Below, one piece after another: positions 1 to 11,672 of a DNA stretch of 64,000 bases. Positions within the stretch are counted from its first letter, which is position 1. Each line of letters begins with the position of its first letter. This DNA is from Myrica gale. Taxonomy: Eukaryota; Streptophyta; Magnoliopsida; Fagales; Myricaceae. Position numbers and translations under genes: made by a program. The stretch lies in contig OZ005606.1 of NCBI GenBank assembly GCA_963930655.1, positions 10,136,501-10,200,500 of the forward strand, written 5' to 3'. A model generated the notes under the pieces. That model saw only the letters and a list, made by a program, of their open reading frames with translations, made no database searches and had not been told where the DNA came from.

Positions 1-2162
1 AAGACTCCAATCGTATTAAAGGACTTAAAGATTGACTAATTGAGAAGGATTTTTTAACTGACAAAAATAAATATTTTTTTTATAAGTTTAAAGGACAAAT
101 AAATATTGATTAGTCTGATATCATTAAGAAAAGACAAGTTTAATTTATATTCAGGCACGGTGGGCCTTCATGAATTAAAACATACAGACAATAGTTAATG
201 GTCCAGATTTGTCTGAATACTGTTTCTTGATTGGAAATGCACAATTCGTTTTTCATTAGCAAAAGAGAAGGGGTGTTCTTATATAGAATGTTTGTCTTAA
301 GATACTATACAATCAATCGAAATTTGTATCCAATCCAAGAAGAAAAGTAAGAATTCCTCTCAAAATATATATTAAAGGAATCAGGATTCACGGTCAGGAT
401 CCAGAAAAGCAAAGAGAATATCCAACCAAGAGAATCCTAACCCTTCTATAGTAAGTCCATATCTGTACTAGGGACCGTATAGCAGGTTCCAGTCTCCAAC
501 TTCTGTACAGAAATCTGAAACACACTTCTTCAGTACAAACCGTACCACTTTCCCTTTTCTCTACTCCACGTTGGTCCCCTCTCCTCTCTCTCTCTCTCTC
601 CCCCCCATACCTTTCTCCTTCTCTATCCGTCTCTCTGAAACATAGGGAAAATAAAAGTTTGGTGCACATATTGGTTCAACCCAAGAGGTAGTAGCTAAAA
701 TAATGGCACTACTACCATTTTTATTCTCAAATCCAGGCATAATTGACCTGCAGAGATAGTTGCCATTTTACTTTGGTCTCAAACACCATCTCTCATGCTC
801 ATGGATATCTAACAGCTGAGTTCAATTTTCTAATAATAGAAATGGGCGCCTGACATCATGGCAAGCAGGCCAGACATATAAGTAATAGGATAGCGAAATG
901 GTTTCTGATTTAACTCTTTATAAGAATATGAAATATCAAGTAGAAGAAGGGAAATCCCAACCATAACTGAAAAAACTCAAAAAATAATAGTCTGCCACTA
1001 GGAATCTTCACACATCATGATTTTCTTTTACCGACTAATTCCTACCTCTTTCCACAAAAAAGTGTACCTCTTTTCACTAAATATTTCAGAAACTCGAACA
1101 ATACAAAGGATTGGACTAGGGAAATCAGTTTGGTTGTCCACACATCAATCATTTTAATACTGTCAAAGCACTTTAAACACAATTGAAATGGATCTCAAAG
1201 CACATCTCAAGAAATAGGCATTTTCTTCACGTTCTCCACTTGAAAGTGTGCTATAATTATTAAGATCTCTGTTAAAAGACCCCCGCCCCCATAAAACAAG
1301 CATACTCACACCTGGCCACATCTTAGGTCTATTACCAATTCACTTTTCCCCCCTGCAACCAATGCTCAAGAAGTCACGATTCTCTACAGTTGCCTGGCCA
1401 AAAGTTGAGGCTCTAATTATGATTGTCGCGATTTAAATCATGATTATTTGTGACTGCTCAAAGAAGAAGAAAAAAACCCTCTGATGCGAGTCTCACAAGT
1501 AATAGGAAACTTTATTACAAAGAAGAACCTCCAAACCATGGTCCATCTCCTCCTCCACTGTCTTCTGGCTTATTCCATAAATTATACTAGTTTTAAAATT
1601 GTTCAGTCTTGGATTTGATAGAGCGGGGGAGAAGAAAAGACAGAAATAGGAGCTTTGGTCACCAACCAGAAATGTAGCAAATCGTGTTGGCTTCTTGAAT
1701 TTAATGAAACATACGTTACTTTTTTCACTGGTCTTTTTCCCCTATGTCCTTTCTTAAATAACCTGCGCTTTCAGGGGGACAAAGGTTCAAATCTCATACA
1801 AAATAAACACCTCCGCAACTTTTCAATCCATTTCTTTCTTTCGTTCAGTTTTTCTTTGCAGGGAGGAGGGAGGCCGGAAGGGGCAACAAGTTCTAATTTT
1901 TGAGCCATGTTTGCGGCATCGAAGGGAACCACCGTGAATAATAATCTTAACACACCTCCCAACATAAACCACGTAAAATGTGTAGGCAAATAGTCACACA
2001 ACTTGATTCAACGACAGAAAGCGGCATTAAAAAAAAAGGAAACCCATTTCAAGATTAAGGTAAAGAGTCAAAGAAATGACCACAAAAATTCAGAAATAAA
2101 AGAAAAAAAAAAGCTTATGAAAAAGCAAATAACAAAAACAATAAAAGTGAAAAGCAGCGTAC
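1..2162 (-). other. First intron of the UGGT gene (partial), no second exon seen
   Basis: This stretch lies downstream, on the minus strand, of the UGGT first coding exon, whose donor site is at 2162-2161. I searched it for the expected second exon of the family and did not find one, so the intron probably runs past the window edge. It is AT-rich with a CT-rich tract near 580-606 and no open reading frame I can assign. The short frames here are low-complexity artefacts. Confidence 0.5.
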
Positions 2163-2326
2163 CCAGCTTCTAACAGCAGTGGGGTACCCGACCATTTTGC
2201 CCGAACCGCAACCTGCACATTCTTCGGTCTTCGATTCTCGGCACAGACCGAACCAATCCCGCAGAGTCCCAAAAGACCAACCACGACGATCAGAACCCAG
2301 AACGCAGATCTCAAACGGGACCCCAT
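2163..2326 (-). CDS. UGGT: UDP-glucose:glycoprotein glucosyltransferase, first coding exon (partial gene)
   Basis: UGGT sits in the ER lumen, recognises misfolded N-glycoproteins and adds back a glucose so that calnexin and calreticulin can rebind them. The exon encodes a start Met, a hydrophobic signal peptide (roughly residues 5-28) ending near VCA, then [17 protein letters not shown] and TPLLLEAG, which matches the conserved mature N-terminus of plant UGGT (Arabidopsis EBS1 type). The exon stops after two bases of a Gly codon at a GT donor (2162-2161), so the split is phase 2. The rest of this roughly 1,600-residue protein lies to the left, outside the window. The Met at 2326 follows a plausible untranslated leader. 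Family identity is from memory of the N-terminal motif and is quite specific, but only about 54 residues are visible. Confidence 0.8.
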
Positions 2327-3067
2327 TTGAAAGCAGATAAAAGGAATCGAACCGGGTTCGGATGTTTCACGCCTATAAAGGTTCGAGCGGATCCACCATT
2401 GGCAATGCCAGCAGCAAGCGATGGATCAGAGACCGAAGCTGTCGAGGTGTGGGCACCAAGAGCAAACAGAGAGAAGACTAGGAGAGAGGACTCTCGAGAC
2501 TTGAGAAAGTGAGCTGAGAGGGATACTGCGCTAAAGTAACGGAAATGTGTTTTTTGACTCTTTTCCGTGGAAAATTGTGGTATTTCGTAATTACTCCACA
2601 GTGCCACGTCACGCGATGGTCTGTGATTGGAGAAGGTTTTGTAAGTGGAAAGGTTGTGGCATAGAAAAAAATAAAAAAGCAAAGGTTTAAGGGTGAGCGC
2701 AACCAATGAAACTGGAATGGCTAATTTAAGTACTCACAATTTTTTTTATTTTAAACACCTAAATAGAACCAAAATGGAATCGAAATCTGAACCGAAATTT
2801 TACAGTTTCAGGTGTGAATTTTTTTAGACCTAATCAACTAAAAATATTTTTTTTATCGATTTTTTTTAAAAAAATTCTATTATTCATCATAAATTAATAA
2901 TAAATTTAAACATTCATCAAAAATCTAAATTTTAAAAAAAATTCTTTTAAACTCTTTTTTCAAAAAAAGAAAAAGAAAAAAAATAAAACTGAAATTTTTA
3001 GATAAAAATAAAACCGGATATTCCGATTCTTACAGGAATTTTTGCCCACCCTTCCTTACAAAGTTTG
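2327..3067. other. UGGT leader and promoter side, plus degenerate AT-rich sequence
   Basis: Bases 2327 to about 2530 are the likely 5' leader of UGGT, GC-richer than its surroundings. From 2740 to 3060 the DNA is AT-rich and holds worn GGAATCG/CCGAAAT-type repeats, ending in a TTTGCCCACCCTT-like stretch that resembles a decayed hAT end. No gene is seen. Confidence 0.35.
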
Positions 3068-3075
3068 AGCTGATG

Positions 3076-3534
3076 TAAGGGTGAGCAAATCATCCGGTTT
3101 CCACCGGAACCTATTTTATGGAAATTTCGGAACCGGAACCGGAATTTCCGGCGGAAATACCGGAATTTTCCGGTTCCGGTATTTTTAAAAAAATTAATAA
3201 TTTTTTAGTATAGTTTAGTTTATTTGAGACAAAATGTAGTGATGTATTTTTTTTCCTTTGATGTCTTGATGATCATGATATATTTAAAAATCATATTATG
3301 AAATTGATGCAACATGAGAAAAAAAAACCCAATTTCGGCCCAAAATGCTTAAAAAAATATTTTGGACCAAAGTAAAACTGGGCCTTTTAGGCCCAGTTAT
3401 GGAACCGGAATTTCCAGTTCCGTTTCCGAAAAATTTCGGTTCCGTTCCGGTTCCATTCCGAAAGAATAGAAATTTCTATTCCGGTGAGTGCCGGAACCGG
3501 AACCGGAATGACCTCGTTCCAGTACTCACCCCTA
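3076..3534. mobile_element. Non-autonomous hAT element (MITE-like), 459 bp
   Basis: The element begins TAAGGGTGAG and ends CTCACCCCTA, giving imperfect 10-bp terminal inverted repeats. It is flanked by a perfect 8-bp direct repeat AGCTGATG (3068-3075 and 3535-3542), the target-duplication length of the hAT superfamily. The subterminal parts are packed with GGAACCGGAACCGG and its complement, as in many plant hAT elements. There is no transposase; the short plus frame at 3345-3590 is an artefact of the repeats. Confidence 0.88.
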
Positions 3535-3542
3535 AGCTGATG

Positions 3543-4780
3543 AAACTAGCTAAAGAGAACTTCAGCTTAGAAACAAAATGTTTTTTTTAAAAAATAAACG
3601 AGCTAGGGAGAGACTATACAGTTAAAATATTTTAAAAAATTGGGAAATAAAAAGGAAATAATCGAGGGAGAGTCCCCAAAATATACTGTATATATCGAAT
3701 TGAAAGATTACTAAAAGGTTATTGGAACTCATTTACGGATAAATGTTTTTCTTTTCTTTTCTCTTTTTGCAACGAGCATATAATTTCTTAACATAATATA
3801 AAGTATATTAATTATTAAATAAACTATGTTTTTCTGAAGCTCTAAAACACATACACATACCATATGGATTGTGCATTATTATTGGAGCTTTTTATCGATA
3901 GTTTATGTTCATATTACTCTTTGGGGAATGATCGAGTCGTGTTTATAGAAAATAAAAGCCTATCATTTACAGCGATGCTGAGAGGGCGTTCAACGAAGGC
4001 CCACAAAAATGACGGTTGAAAAGAGAAATTTTTTTAAATTTATTCTTTTAGAGAAATACGAGAGTAAAAATATATATTTGGATAGAAAATTTATGTGAGT
4101 AATTTTTATAAGTTTTTGTGTTGTTTTTCACATAAATTGAGGTCCACTATTAAATAGAAAATTTTATTGAAGATTAAATATTTTTTTTTTAAAAAAATTC
4201 ATGTTCAGATTGAAAAACATTTTTAAAAAAAATTAAAATCATTAACCAAAGAGAGCCATTATAGCCGTCTCATGGCATGGCTGCTAACCCACGGGAGGAC
4301 ACTGCCTTACATAATAGTAGCCTAACCTTATGCCTTCTCGCAGCGAGGCCGCAGCGACGGTGTTTTCACAGAGAACGTGCGTGCTCCCTGTGGTAGCAAG
4401 TGCTCAAACCCAACTGAACTACTCAATTACAGGCTATATCGCACCTTCATCAAATATACAAAGAAAACAAACCAAAGCTTTGTACAGTTCTATAGCTAAA
4501 TGTCAGCTACCAAAAGCATCATAGCCTTGTACAACAATTCACAACTTTTATGAATATAATCAAAACTTATACTGTCTGATCCGCTCTCTTGACTTCCTAA
4601 CAACAGTTTTTAGTTATGACATCCCACTACCAGTGTAAAGAGTCTTGGGTCCATGACCCTTATATGCATTACAGTGACACATTAATCGGTGCAAAGAAGG
4701 GTCTTCCATCCACCCGGCTTCCGCTTCTCTGCATCCTTTTCAGGTATGCAGAAATATATGAAAGAACATGGCGTTTTCCA
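3543..4780. other. Intergenic spacer between the hAT element and the receptor kinase
   Basis: This is AT-rich DNA without a supported gene. It holds one copy of a dispersed repeat (4021-4255, listed separately). The part from about 4300 to 4780 is the 3' flank and probable 3' UTR of the receptor-like kinase, which is read from the minus strand. Confidence 0.4.
4021..4255 (+). repeat. Dispersed repeat, copy A
   Basis: The sequence, with landmarks GAGAAATTTTTTTAAATT, a TTTTTTTTTAAAAAAATTCATGT stretch and ATTAACCAAAGAG, recurs in the same orientation at about 7464-7712 with substitutions. The two copies flank the receptor-kinase gene. No coding capacity or clear terminal structure is seen; it is probably a relic of a transposable element. 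Confidence 0.5.
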
Positions 4781-6745
4781 TTACCTGTGCATGTCTCCAC
4801 TATGTAATTTTGGCCCACTCAGTGCTGGTGATATGCTGAAATTATTAACATTGCCATGAAATGAAGGGTGCGCAAGAGGCATTGGTCGATCTGGAATTGG
4901 AGAAACCTCGATATCTCCTTCCAACATCTTCAAGGCATCCAAGATAGTTGGCCTCAAAGCAACCATAACATGAGCACACAAAATTCCAACCAGTAAAAAT
5001 CTCTCCATTATGCTCTTTTGATTCAAATTTGCTGAATCCTCACCTTTCACCAAAGACGGGGCGAAAGCCTCTTCGACTTTTCCAGCTTTTACCAATGACC
5101 AAGCCCAATCTGTTATCAGAAATGAGCGCGGTGATCCTGCTGACAACTCAAGAGCTTTTCTCCCACACATAATCTCCAAAACCACCACCCCAAAACTATA
5201 AACATCGCTTTTCTCAGTCAGCTGTCCATAAAGCGCGTATTCTGGGGCCAAGTACCCATGAGTTCCAGCCACTCTGGTAGTGAGATGAGATTGGCCTTCT
5301 CTGCTCTGCTTTGCAAGCCCAAAATCTGCCACTCGTGCTCTCATATCAGCATCCAATAGTATGTTTGTGGCCTTGATATCCCTATGATATATCGAGGGTT
5401 TCACTCCATAGTGCAGATAAGCCAAACCTTTTGCAACATCCAATATTATGCTTTTTCTTTGAGGCCACGTCAATGGTTTCTTCCCCATTCCACCATCAGA
5501 GGATGGAAACAGATGGTCATCAAGATTGCCATTTGGCATGTGATCATATATAAGGTACCTCTGACTCCCCCTCTCATCGTTATAGTCCTCATCCCCATCA
5601 ATCACACAACACCCTCGAAGTGGAACAAGATTCCGGTGCTTCAAATTGCTAATAATCTCAACTTCGTTGCAAAACTCAGCATCTCCTTGAAGATCAGAAT
5701 CCAAAATCCTCTTCACCGCAACTACAGTTCCATCGGGTAAAACTCCTTTATAAACCACCCCAAATCCACCTCGACCGATGAAATTCTTCTGTGAAAAATT
5801 ATTAGTTGCCTTCTCAAGGTCCTGAATTTTGAACCAAATCGACCCAGTATTCGGCCTCACACGCGGCCTGGATTCATGTTCCTCCAAATCATCACCATAT
5901 TCTAAATTGGATCCGTCAACCGTCTTCGTCCCCCATCTCCTATCAAGCCAAACGTACAATCCCAACAAACAAGACATGACCAAAACCGCAACCCCAGCTC
6001 CAGTTAATCCAAAAACAAGACCGAAATGGCTCCTACTCCCCGAACCCACTTCCGCATAAACTGACAAACCGAAAATACAGGTCACAGCACCATTACTCTC
6101 AGGTCCATATTGATTCACAATACCGGCAGCATAAAGAATAGCATAGTAAAAGCAATCCAAAGCTTTTTCGTAAGAGGTATTACCGTCAATCGCCATCAAG
6201 TCGGGCTGAACCTGCAACCCAGCCGACAAGCACACATCACAGGCAGTGAGATCAGTGAGGTCTGGCCGGCAAGCTGGGTCCAGAGGCGTATTGGGGCCAA
6301 GCTTAGCGACCCAATCTTGAGTGGACTCTATGTGGGCACAGATGTTGGGGCTGATAACAAACTGTAGAGGGGTGAAGCAAGAGGAGATAAGGGTGGAGGG
6401 CAAGGAGAGGGAGGTGAGCTTGGATTGGAAGTCTTGAAGGCAAGAAATAGAGGTGGGGAGGTCGGGAAGTTGGAAGAGAGAGGTTTCTTTGAGGTGTTGG
6501 GCAAGGGATACGCCATAGAGGGATAAGAGGGCTTGGCAGCATGATGTCCTGGCAGTTCCGTCTCGGGAGATAGGCGCAGGGTGCGGCGTTTGGCAGATTG
6601 AAGTGTTCCACGGGATTATTAGGATATAGGTGAGGTCCAATGGGCATGATGTCTCCGAGATGTTGGTGGGAGGGGGGGAGGGGGCTGCTGAGGTGAAAGA
6701 GAGAACACAAAGTGAGAGAAACAGCATAGCAGCAAGTTGATTCAT
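4781..6745 (-). CDS. Receptor-like protein kinase, At1g11050 type
   Basis: A single-exon gene for a 654-residue plasma-membrane receptor-like kinase. Residues 1-20 form a signal peptide. Residues about 21-235 form a Cys-rich extracellular region with the paired-Cys pattern of SPARK-type receptors (DVCLSAGLQ near 170). A transmembrane helix spans about 241-267, followed by the basic stop-transfer DRR. The kinase domain runs from about 318 to 610 with glycine loop GRGGFG (324-329), ATP-binding Lys 345 in VAVKR, HRD 454-456, DFG 474-476 and APE 500-502. All key residues are present, so it should be an active Ser/Thr kinase. Length matches the family. The start codon opens the signal peptide; an alternative frame upstream is a shadow. 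A GA-rich tract lies in the leader near 6876-6894. The ligand is unknown. Confidence 0.93.
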   Translation of the reverse strand: MNQLAAMLFLSLCVLSFTSAAPSPPPTNISETSCPLDLTYILIIPWNTSICQTPHPAPISRDGTARTSCCQALLSLYGVSLAQHLKETSLFQLPDLPTSISCLQDFQSKLTSLSLPSTLISSCFTPLQFVISPNICAHIESTQDWVAKLGPNTPLDPACRPDLTDLTACDVCLSAGLQVQPDLMAIDGNTSYEKALDCFYYAILYAAGIVNQYGPESNGAVTCIFGLSVYAEVGSGSRSHFGLVFGLTGAGVAVLVMSCLLGLYVWLDRRWGTKTVDGSNLEYGDDLEEHESRPRVRPNTGSIWFKIQDLEKATNNFSQKNFIGRGGFGVVYKGVLPDGTVVAVKRILDSDLQGDAEFCNEVEIISNLKHRNLVPLRGCCVIDGDEDYNDERGSQRYLIYDHMPNGNLDDHLFPSSDGGMGKKPLTWPQRKSIILDVAKGLAYLHYGVKPSIYHRDIKATNILLDADMRARVADFGLAKQSREGQSHLTTRVAGTHGYLAPEYALYGQLTEKSDVYSFGVVVLEIMCGRKALELSAGSPRSFLITDWAWSLVKAGKVEEAFAPSLVKGEDSANLNQKSIMERFLLVGILCAHVMVALRPTILDALKMLEGDIEVSPIPDRPMPLAHPSFHGNVNNFSISPALSGPKLHSGDMHR

Positions 6746-8398
6746 GGCTGCTTCGCTCTCTGGATGAGGTGCTTGGATGCTTTAATCTGTAAGTATGTGT
6801 GCGTGAGAGAGAGAACGAGAGACAGGAAGACGGAATAGACTGGGTTGAAGCATTTAGCGCCAAGAGTTTAGAACTTGAGAGAGAGAGAGAGAGACGATTG
6901 AAATGATTCGTAGATTGGTCAAACCGTCCTTTAGCTCAGTTCTGGGGGCTGGATTGGTGTCACAGTTTGCAGTCTACTGCGCGTGTATTCCACGTGCTAT
7001 TTATGTAGTTGGAAGTAAAATAAATATGTTATACAAACGGAGCATTAGAAATGAATGATGTTTTGGCAGTTAAATTCGTTTTTTTTTTCAGCAAAAAAAA
7101 AATTCGTTTTACTAGAAAAAGAACAACAAAATCATTTCTTAAATAAATAAAAAGCCAACTTCTGTAAGCTTGCCCAGCCACTAGTACTAAAATATAATTC
7201 ATTTTCAACTAATTTCAGTGTGAACCGCATATAAGGTAATGGGTGAAATAAGTGAGATCTATAGATAAAGTATGTGTGAACGAGCATTCGAGAGGCTTTT
7301 AAGGGAGATTGAGAGAAGAAATTTAGCAAATATATATATTAAGAAGGTGGATATTTTAACTGAGCAAAAGATTAATGGTTCTGGTTTCGAAAACATTGTC
7401 TTGTAATTATTAAGAAAAAAATTAAATATATCTTTATTGGTATTTGTGAGAATAGTGTGGTCCAGAGAAATTTTTAAAATTCATTCTCTTAGCGAACGTG
7501 GGAGTTAAAAAGTCTTTTGGAAATAAGATTTTTGTCAGAAGAATTTGTATAGATTTTCGTATAATAAATTTAATTTTTGTATTATTTTTTACCAAAATTA
7601 AGTTAAATAATTAGATAAAAATTGAAATATTTTTTTTTAAAAAAATATATGTTTGAATTGAAAAATATTTTTAAAATTAAAAAACATTTCCAAGACTTTA
7701 ACCAAATATCGATATTAGAAATATAGCAGGTCAGGTTGTAGTCTACCACGTATACTTAAGATAAAAATAAAATAAAAATAAAAAGTCCAAAAGAGCGTGC
7801 TAGGCGAGGAACACGCGAGTGTAATAGAGTAGTTGGTGCCGAAGCAGGTACGAGGTCTCTTCTCTTCTTTTCTTTTTCCTAGATAGTTATTTTTCATTTT
7901 GGCTATAGTGAAATTGGTCAATGGTGGGCCTGGGCCTTGACAAGACGCGTGAGGATTTTTTTGGGACAGCTGGTTCCCGTCGTCGTCTCGATCCATCGGA
8001 TCCTCTCTCGGCCCGAGTACATGTTCACGCTTTTTTTTTTTAAGAACTTTTCCAATTTTTTTGAACATTGGTTTAAACTTTTGCACTAAAAACAGAGACA
8101 ATTACTAATTTATAGTGAAATGTGTAAATTTTAGTAATTTAATATATAAATTATAAAATTAATAATAATTAAAGGGTGTAAAGTGTAATTTTTTCAAAAA
8201 AAAAATTGTTGGTACCAATCACCACTACACTAATTGGGATTAAATAAGAGGTAATTGACATAAGTCCCATAAAAATTTCATATATTTCTTTCAGGAATAG
8301 ATGGACCAATTTAACGACTCCTAAATATAGGAGTTTTAAATGTAATTTATTATAAAAAAAAAATTTAATTGTGAGTAGAAACAAAACAGATTTTGCCT
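6746..8398. other. Divergent intergenic region between the receptor kinase and the DnaJ gene
   Basis: The two genes are transcribed away from each other, so promoters of both lie here. It contains a GA tract (about 6876-6894), a second copy of a dispersed repeat (about 7464-7712) and AT-rich sequence. The frames at 7715-8101 and 8169-8384 have no recognisable similarity and are not supported. Confidence 0.4.
7464..7712 (+). repeat. Dispersed repeat, copy B
   Basis: Second copy of the repeat described at 4021-4255, same orientation. It is recognised by GAGAAATTTTTAAAATTCATTCTCTTAG at its start, the T9-A7 tract in the middle and the TTAACCAAATATCG end. The copies differ at many positions, so they are old. 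Confidence 0.5.
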
Positions 8399-8405
8399 TA
8401 TAAAA
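8399..8405 (+). promoter_or_regulatory. Candidate TATA box of the DnaJ gene
   Basis: TATAAAAG lies about 125 bases upstream of the DnaJ start codon, leaving a leader of roughly 90-100 nt. Position and sequence fit a plant TATA box. Fragments of TTC/GAA alternate nearby, but the spacing does not make a canonical heat-shock element. Confidence 0.45.
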
Positions 8406-8528
8406 GCCCCTAAGATTCTAAGAAGACGCTTCCATGCTTAGTCTCTCAGCCATACGTTCTCTCAGAAGTATTAACCTTTCTTTTACACCCTCTCCATCTA
8501 TGTGATATTCTCTCTCTATATATTATTC

Positions 8529-10622
8529 ATGGCAGATCATCCACGTTCACCGACGACGGATATCTACAGCATCCTCGGAATCTCCAAAGATATCAGCAAG
8601 GCTTACAAATTCCTTTTCACGAAATGGCATCCGGGCGAAAAGAGCCCCAAGGACAAAACCGGAGCCGAATTCAAATCCATAACCAATGGCGATGAGTACA
8701 AGGTAATTAATACAAACTTTTCATATAAAACTTCTAGCTCTAAGTTAATCCATGCAAAATCGATTCAACCAATATGGTATATCAATCTCTGTTTGCAGCT
8801 TGAAGGAAAGAACTTTTTCTCAACATATCTGTTTTGGCTCTTCCAACTTTAGGTCATCAATGGAAAAGAGGAAGAAAGGCCTACAAGAAGCGATGATCCA
8901 ACTACGCCGGCTGGCTATAGCCTTCATCAAAACGACGACGACATGTTCTCCACACGTCGCTCTTCCTTCTTCTCAAGGAGTGGGAGTACTCGAAGAAGTA
9001 AAACGCCGACGCCAAGCCGACGCCAGGCCTCCACCAACGTTCCAAGGAGGAGGTGCACCACCCCACAATCCAGAAGCATCAGCAGAAGGAGCACCTCAGA
9101 GACCGAAATCCACGTACCATCTTTCTCGAGGAGTACGAGCAGAAGGAGCAACTCGGAAACGGAAGCTTCTCTAATAGGAAAAATGAGCAACTTGGAAATT
9201 ACTGAGAAGGCCCCTTCGCTGTCGAGAGATACGAGCAAAAGGGGCACCACCCCTATCATCTTCTCCCACTCAACGGCGCCGAAAAAGCCTCCACCGATTG
9301 AGAAGAAGCTCAAATGTACGCTTGAGGAGTTGTGTGAAGGATGTGTCAAGAAGATCAAGATCACAAGAGATGTCATCACCAACACCGGGTTTGTACTCGA
9401 TCTTTTTCCATTCGTTTTTTTGCTCTTTTGCAGTTTTCACGTGGAAAAGAAACAGGAAAAAAAAATCCCTTATAGATGAGCTTTAAGATAGGGGGCAGTT
9501 GGAATTTGAGACCTATTTCACAAAAAACTAGGAAAATTAGGTTATTCTCTGCAAAAGGCTTCTTCACTAATTAAGAGATTCTGAATTTGATCCGTTCTGA
9601 TTGCATGGAGTGCTTAGTGCATAATCTACTTGAAAAAAGAAGAAACTGAGAATGTGTGAAACTGTTGATCATTAGTTCTGCACTAACCGTAGGATCAAGC
9701 TGGTCATGAGGATTAATATTATACAGAGCCATGTGTGTTATATATTGATCTAGAGCTTGTAGTGGCAAAATAGTAGGTAGTAGTAATAGTAATATTAAAA
9801 GTGATACTAATAGTGATATATAAGACAACTGCACCCAGTTATTGGCACCTGATCATGCTGAAAATGCTCAACTTTCATTTAAGCCCCCCCCCAACAGCAG
9901 AATTTTATACCAAATCCAGAAAAAAGATTTCATACAAATATTTTTCTTTTTATTATGGTCAGATCAAACATGGATGATTCTATTCAAATTGCAGCATTTT
10001 AATTGATGAGGAACATATGCCCTAAAATTTCATGAACTAGCAGACGAATCGAAACAATTGCTTTTTCGTTAATCATATATATTAAGGACGTACGATAGAA
10101 GGCAAAGTGAAACTTATATATTTGTTGGAATGTACGTAGCTAGGTTTTCTTAAAATTAATGATGTAAATCATGGCAGGATAATCGTCCAAGAAGAGGAGG
10201 TATTGAAGATACAAGTGAAACCAGGATGGAAGAAAGGAACGAAGGTTGCATTTGAGGGAAAAGGTGATGAGAAACTGGGCTACCTCCCTGCTGACATAAT
10301 CTTCGTAGTAGATGAAAAAATACATCCATTGTTTACGAGGGAAGGTGACGATTTGGAATTAGGAGTTGAGATCCCTCTGGTGAATGCGCTCACAGGTTGC
10401 TCTATTCCTGTTCCTCTATTAGGCGGTGAAAAGATGACATTGTCGTTTGAGGATATCTTATATCCAGGCTACGAGAAGGTTATTAGGGGCCAAGGCATGC
10501 CAAATCCCAAGGAATCAGGAAGGAGAGGCGATCTTCGAATCAAGTTTCTGGTAGAGTTCCCAACAGAGCTGAGTGATGAACAACGGGCTCAAGCATCTAG
10601 TATACTACAAGATTGTACTTGA
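8529..10622 (+). CDS. Divergent DnaJ (Hsp40, class II-like) protein with altered J domain
   Basis: Three exons, 8529-8702, 8853-9388 and 10178-10622, join in frame to about 384 residues, with GT-AG splice sites. Exon 1 encodes a shortened J domain (DIYSILGIS, then TKWHPG). The HPD tripeptide needed to stimulate Hsp70 ATPase reads HPG, and the helix before it is several residues short. Exon 2 replaces the usual Gly/Phe linker with an Arg/Ser-rich low-complexity stretch (roughly residues 85-195) before CTLEELCEGCVKK, the start of C-terminal domain 1. Exon 3 encodes the rest of the two substrate-binding domains (KPGWKKGTKVAFEGKGDE, LGGEKMTLSFED, RGDLRIKF) and a dimerisation-like tail. The C-terminal half is well preserved while the J domain is not. 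It is probably a J-like protein that binds clients but cannot drive Hsp70. A degenerating gene is the alternative. Confidence 0.85.
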
Positions 10623-11672
10623 TTATATATACTCAAAACTTTTTTTCTGATTGATTTGTCTCCTGAATTCTCGAATCTCGATGGAAGTCAGAATTATTAC
10701 TAACAAAAATTTACCAACATGTAGGAAATTAAGGACAAGAAAGTGTTAATTATTTGGCGTCTCGGAAAGTTCAGGTTCTGATATGCCTCGTAATCATGTG
10801 AATAGTCGCATAACTTTCATGAGTACACATCCAAAACTATTGTCATGTTTTCCAGCGTTGACATAGGCTGCTTAACGAAGGAATATACTATTTTTTAACT
10901 GAAAATGACAGTCTCTCTTCCCCACCATCTTCCCTGTCAGCTTATAAACTTCTAGCAACTGGTTACATGTCCGTTCGTGAGCTTGGGGACCTATTTGCAT
11001 AATTCTTGGACTTAGGCGCCATTCGGTTTGTGTGTGTGTTTTTTGTTATTTTGCTTAAAATTCGTTTTAAAATTTACCGCTCCTGTTTTCTTATGTTTCT
11101 TAGGCTAGTTTGTAATTTTTTTTCTAGATAGGCTAGTTAGTAATTACAACAAATAAAAACCAAGTGAAATGACTCGTTCTTCCGCAGTAGCCGCGAAACC
11201 AGATCCGAAATACTCTTGCTTCGGACTCCAATCACCAAAATTTCAGCAATTTTTTTCTCATCCAAACACAGCCTAGTTTATATAGGATCCATGTAATTGG
11301 TCCAAATTAGTCGTAACTTATTTTTCAAAGCAAATTAGTCGTAACTAAAGCTTAGTAAGGGGGCTTAGAAAAAAAAAAAAAAGGAGACCAGTTGGACACC
11401 GAAATAGAGACGGGTTAGGCTGAGAGAGGAGACTAGTTGGTTAAGGGCTCAACAGGAGGAAGTCTACTTTGGAAGTGTCTCATTTCTTCTTGAGTTCTTA
11501 GTCGTAATGCATCTCCTTAAAGTCAATACTCAATAGGCGGAAGTCTCCTTCAAAAAAAAAAAATTTGAGATGCTTCAGATCTACACATTTTCTGTGAAAG
11601 TGACACAAATAGTTGAAAAAATGATAACAGGCTACTAGCTTAGACCGAACCTAATCAACGTGACTTTAGTAC
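10623..11672. other. Convergent intergenic region, no gene seen
   Basis: The DnaJ gene (plus) and the IBA57-like gene (minus) end towards each other here. The DNA is AT-rich and includes a segment at about 11015-11276 whose ends (TAGGCGCC... and ...CACAGCCTA) resemble hAT-like MITE termini. I found no target duplication for it, so I do not call an element. Confidence 0.4.

Noticed and set aside
394-669. 91-codon minus frame in the UGGT intron
   Set aside because: It is dominated by a CT/GA-rich tract giving Arg/Glu repeats, typical of a spurious frame.
8430-8445. Heat-shock element upstream of the DnaJ gene
   Set aside because: TTC and GAA triplets are present but spaced by three and five bases rather than two, so no canonical element exists.
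11015-11276. Possible MITE between the DnaJ and IBA57-like genes
   Set aside because: The terminal similarity is short and there is no target duplication.
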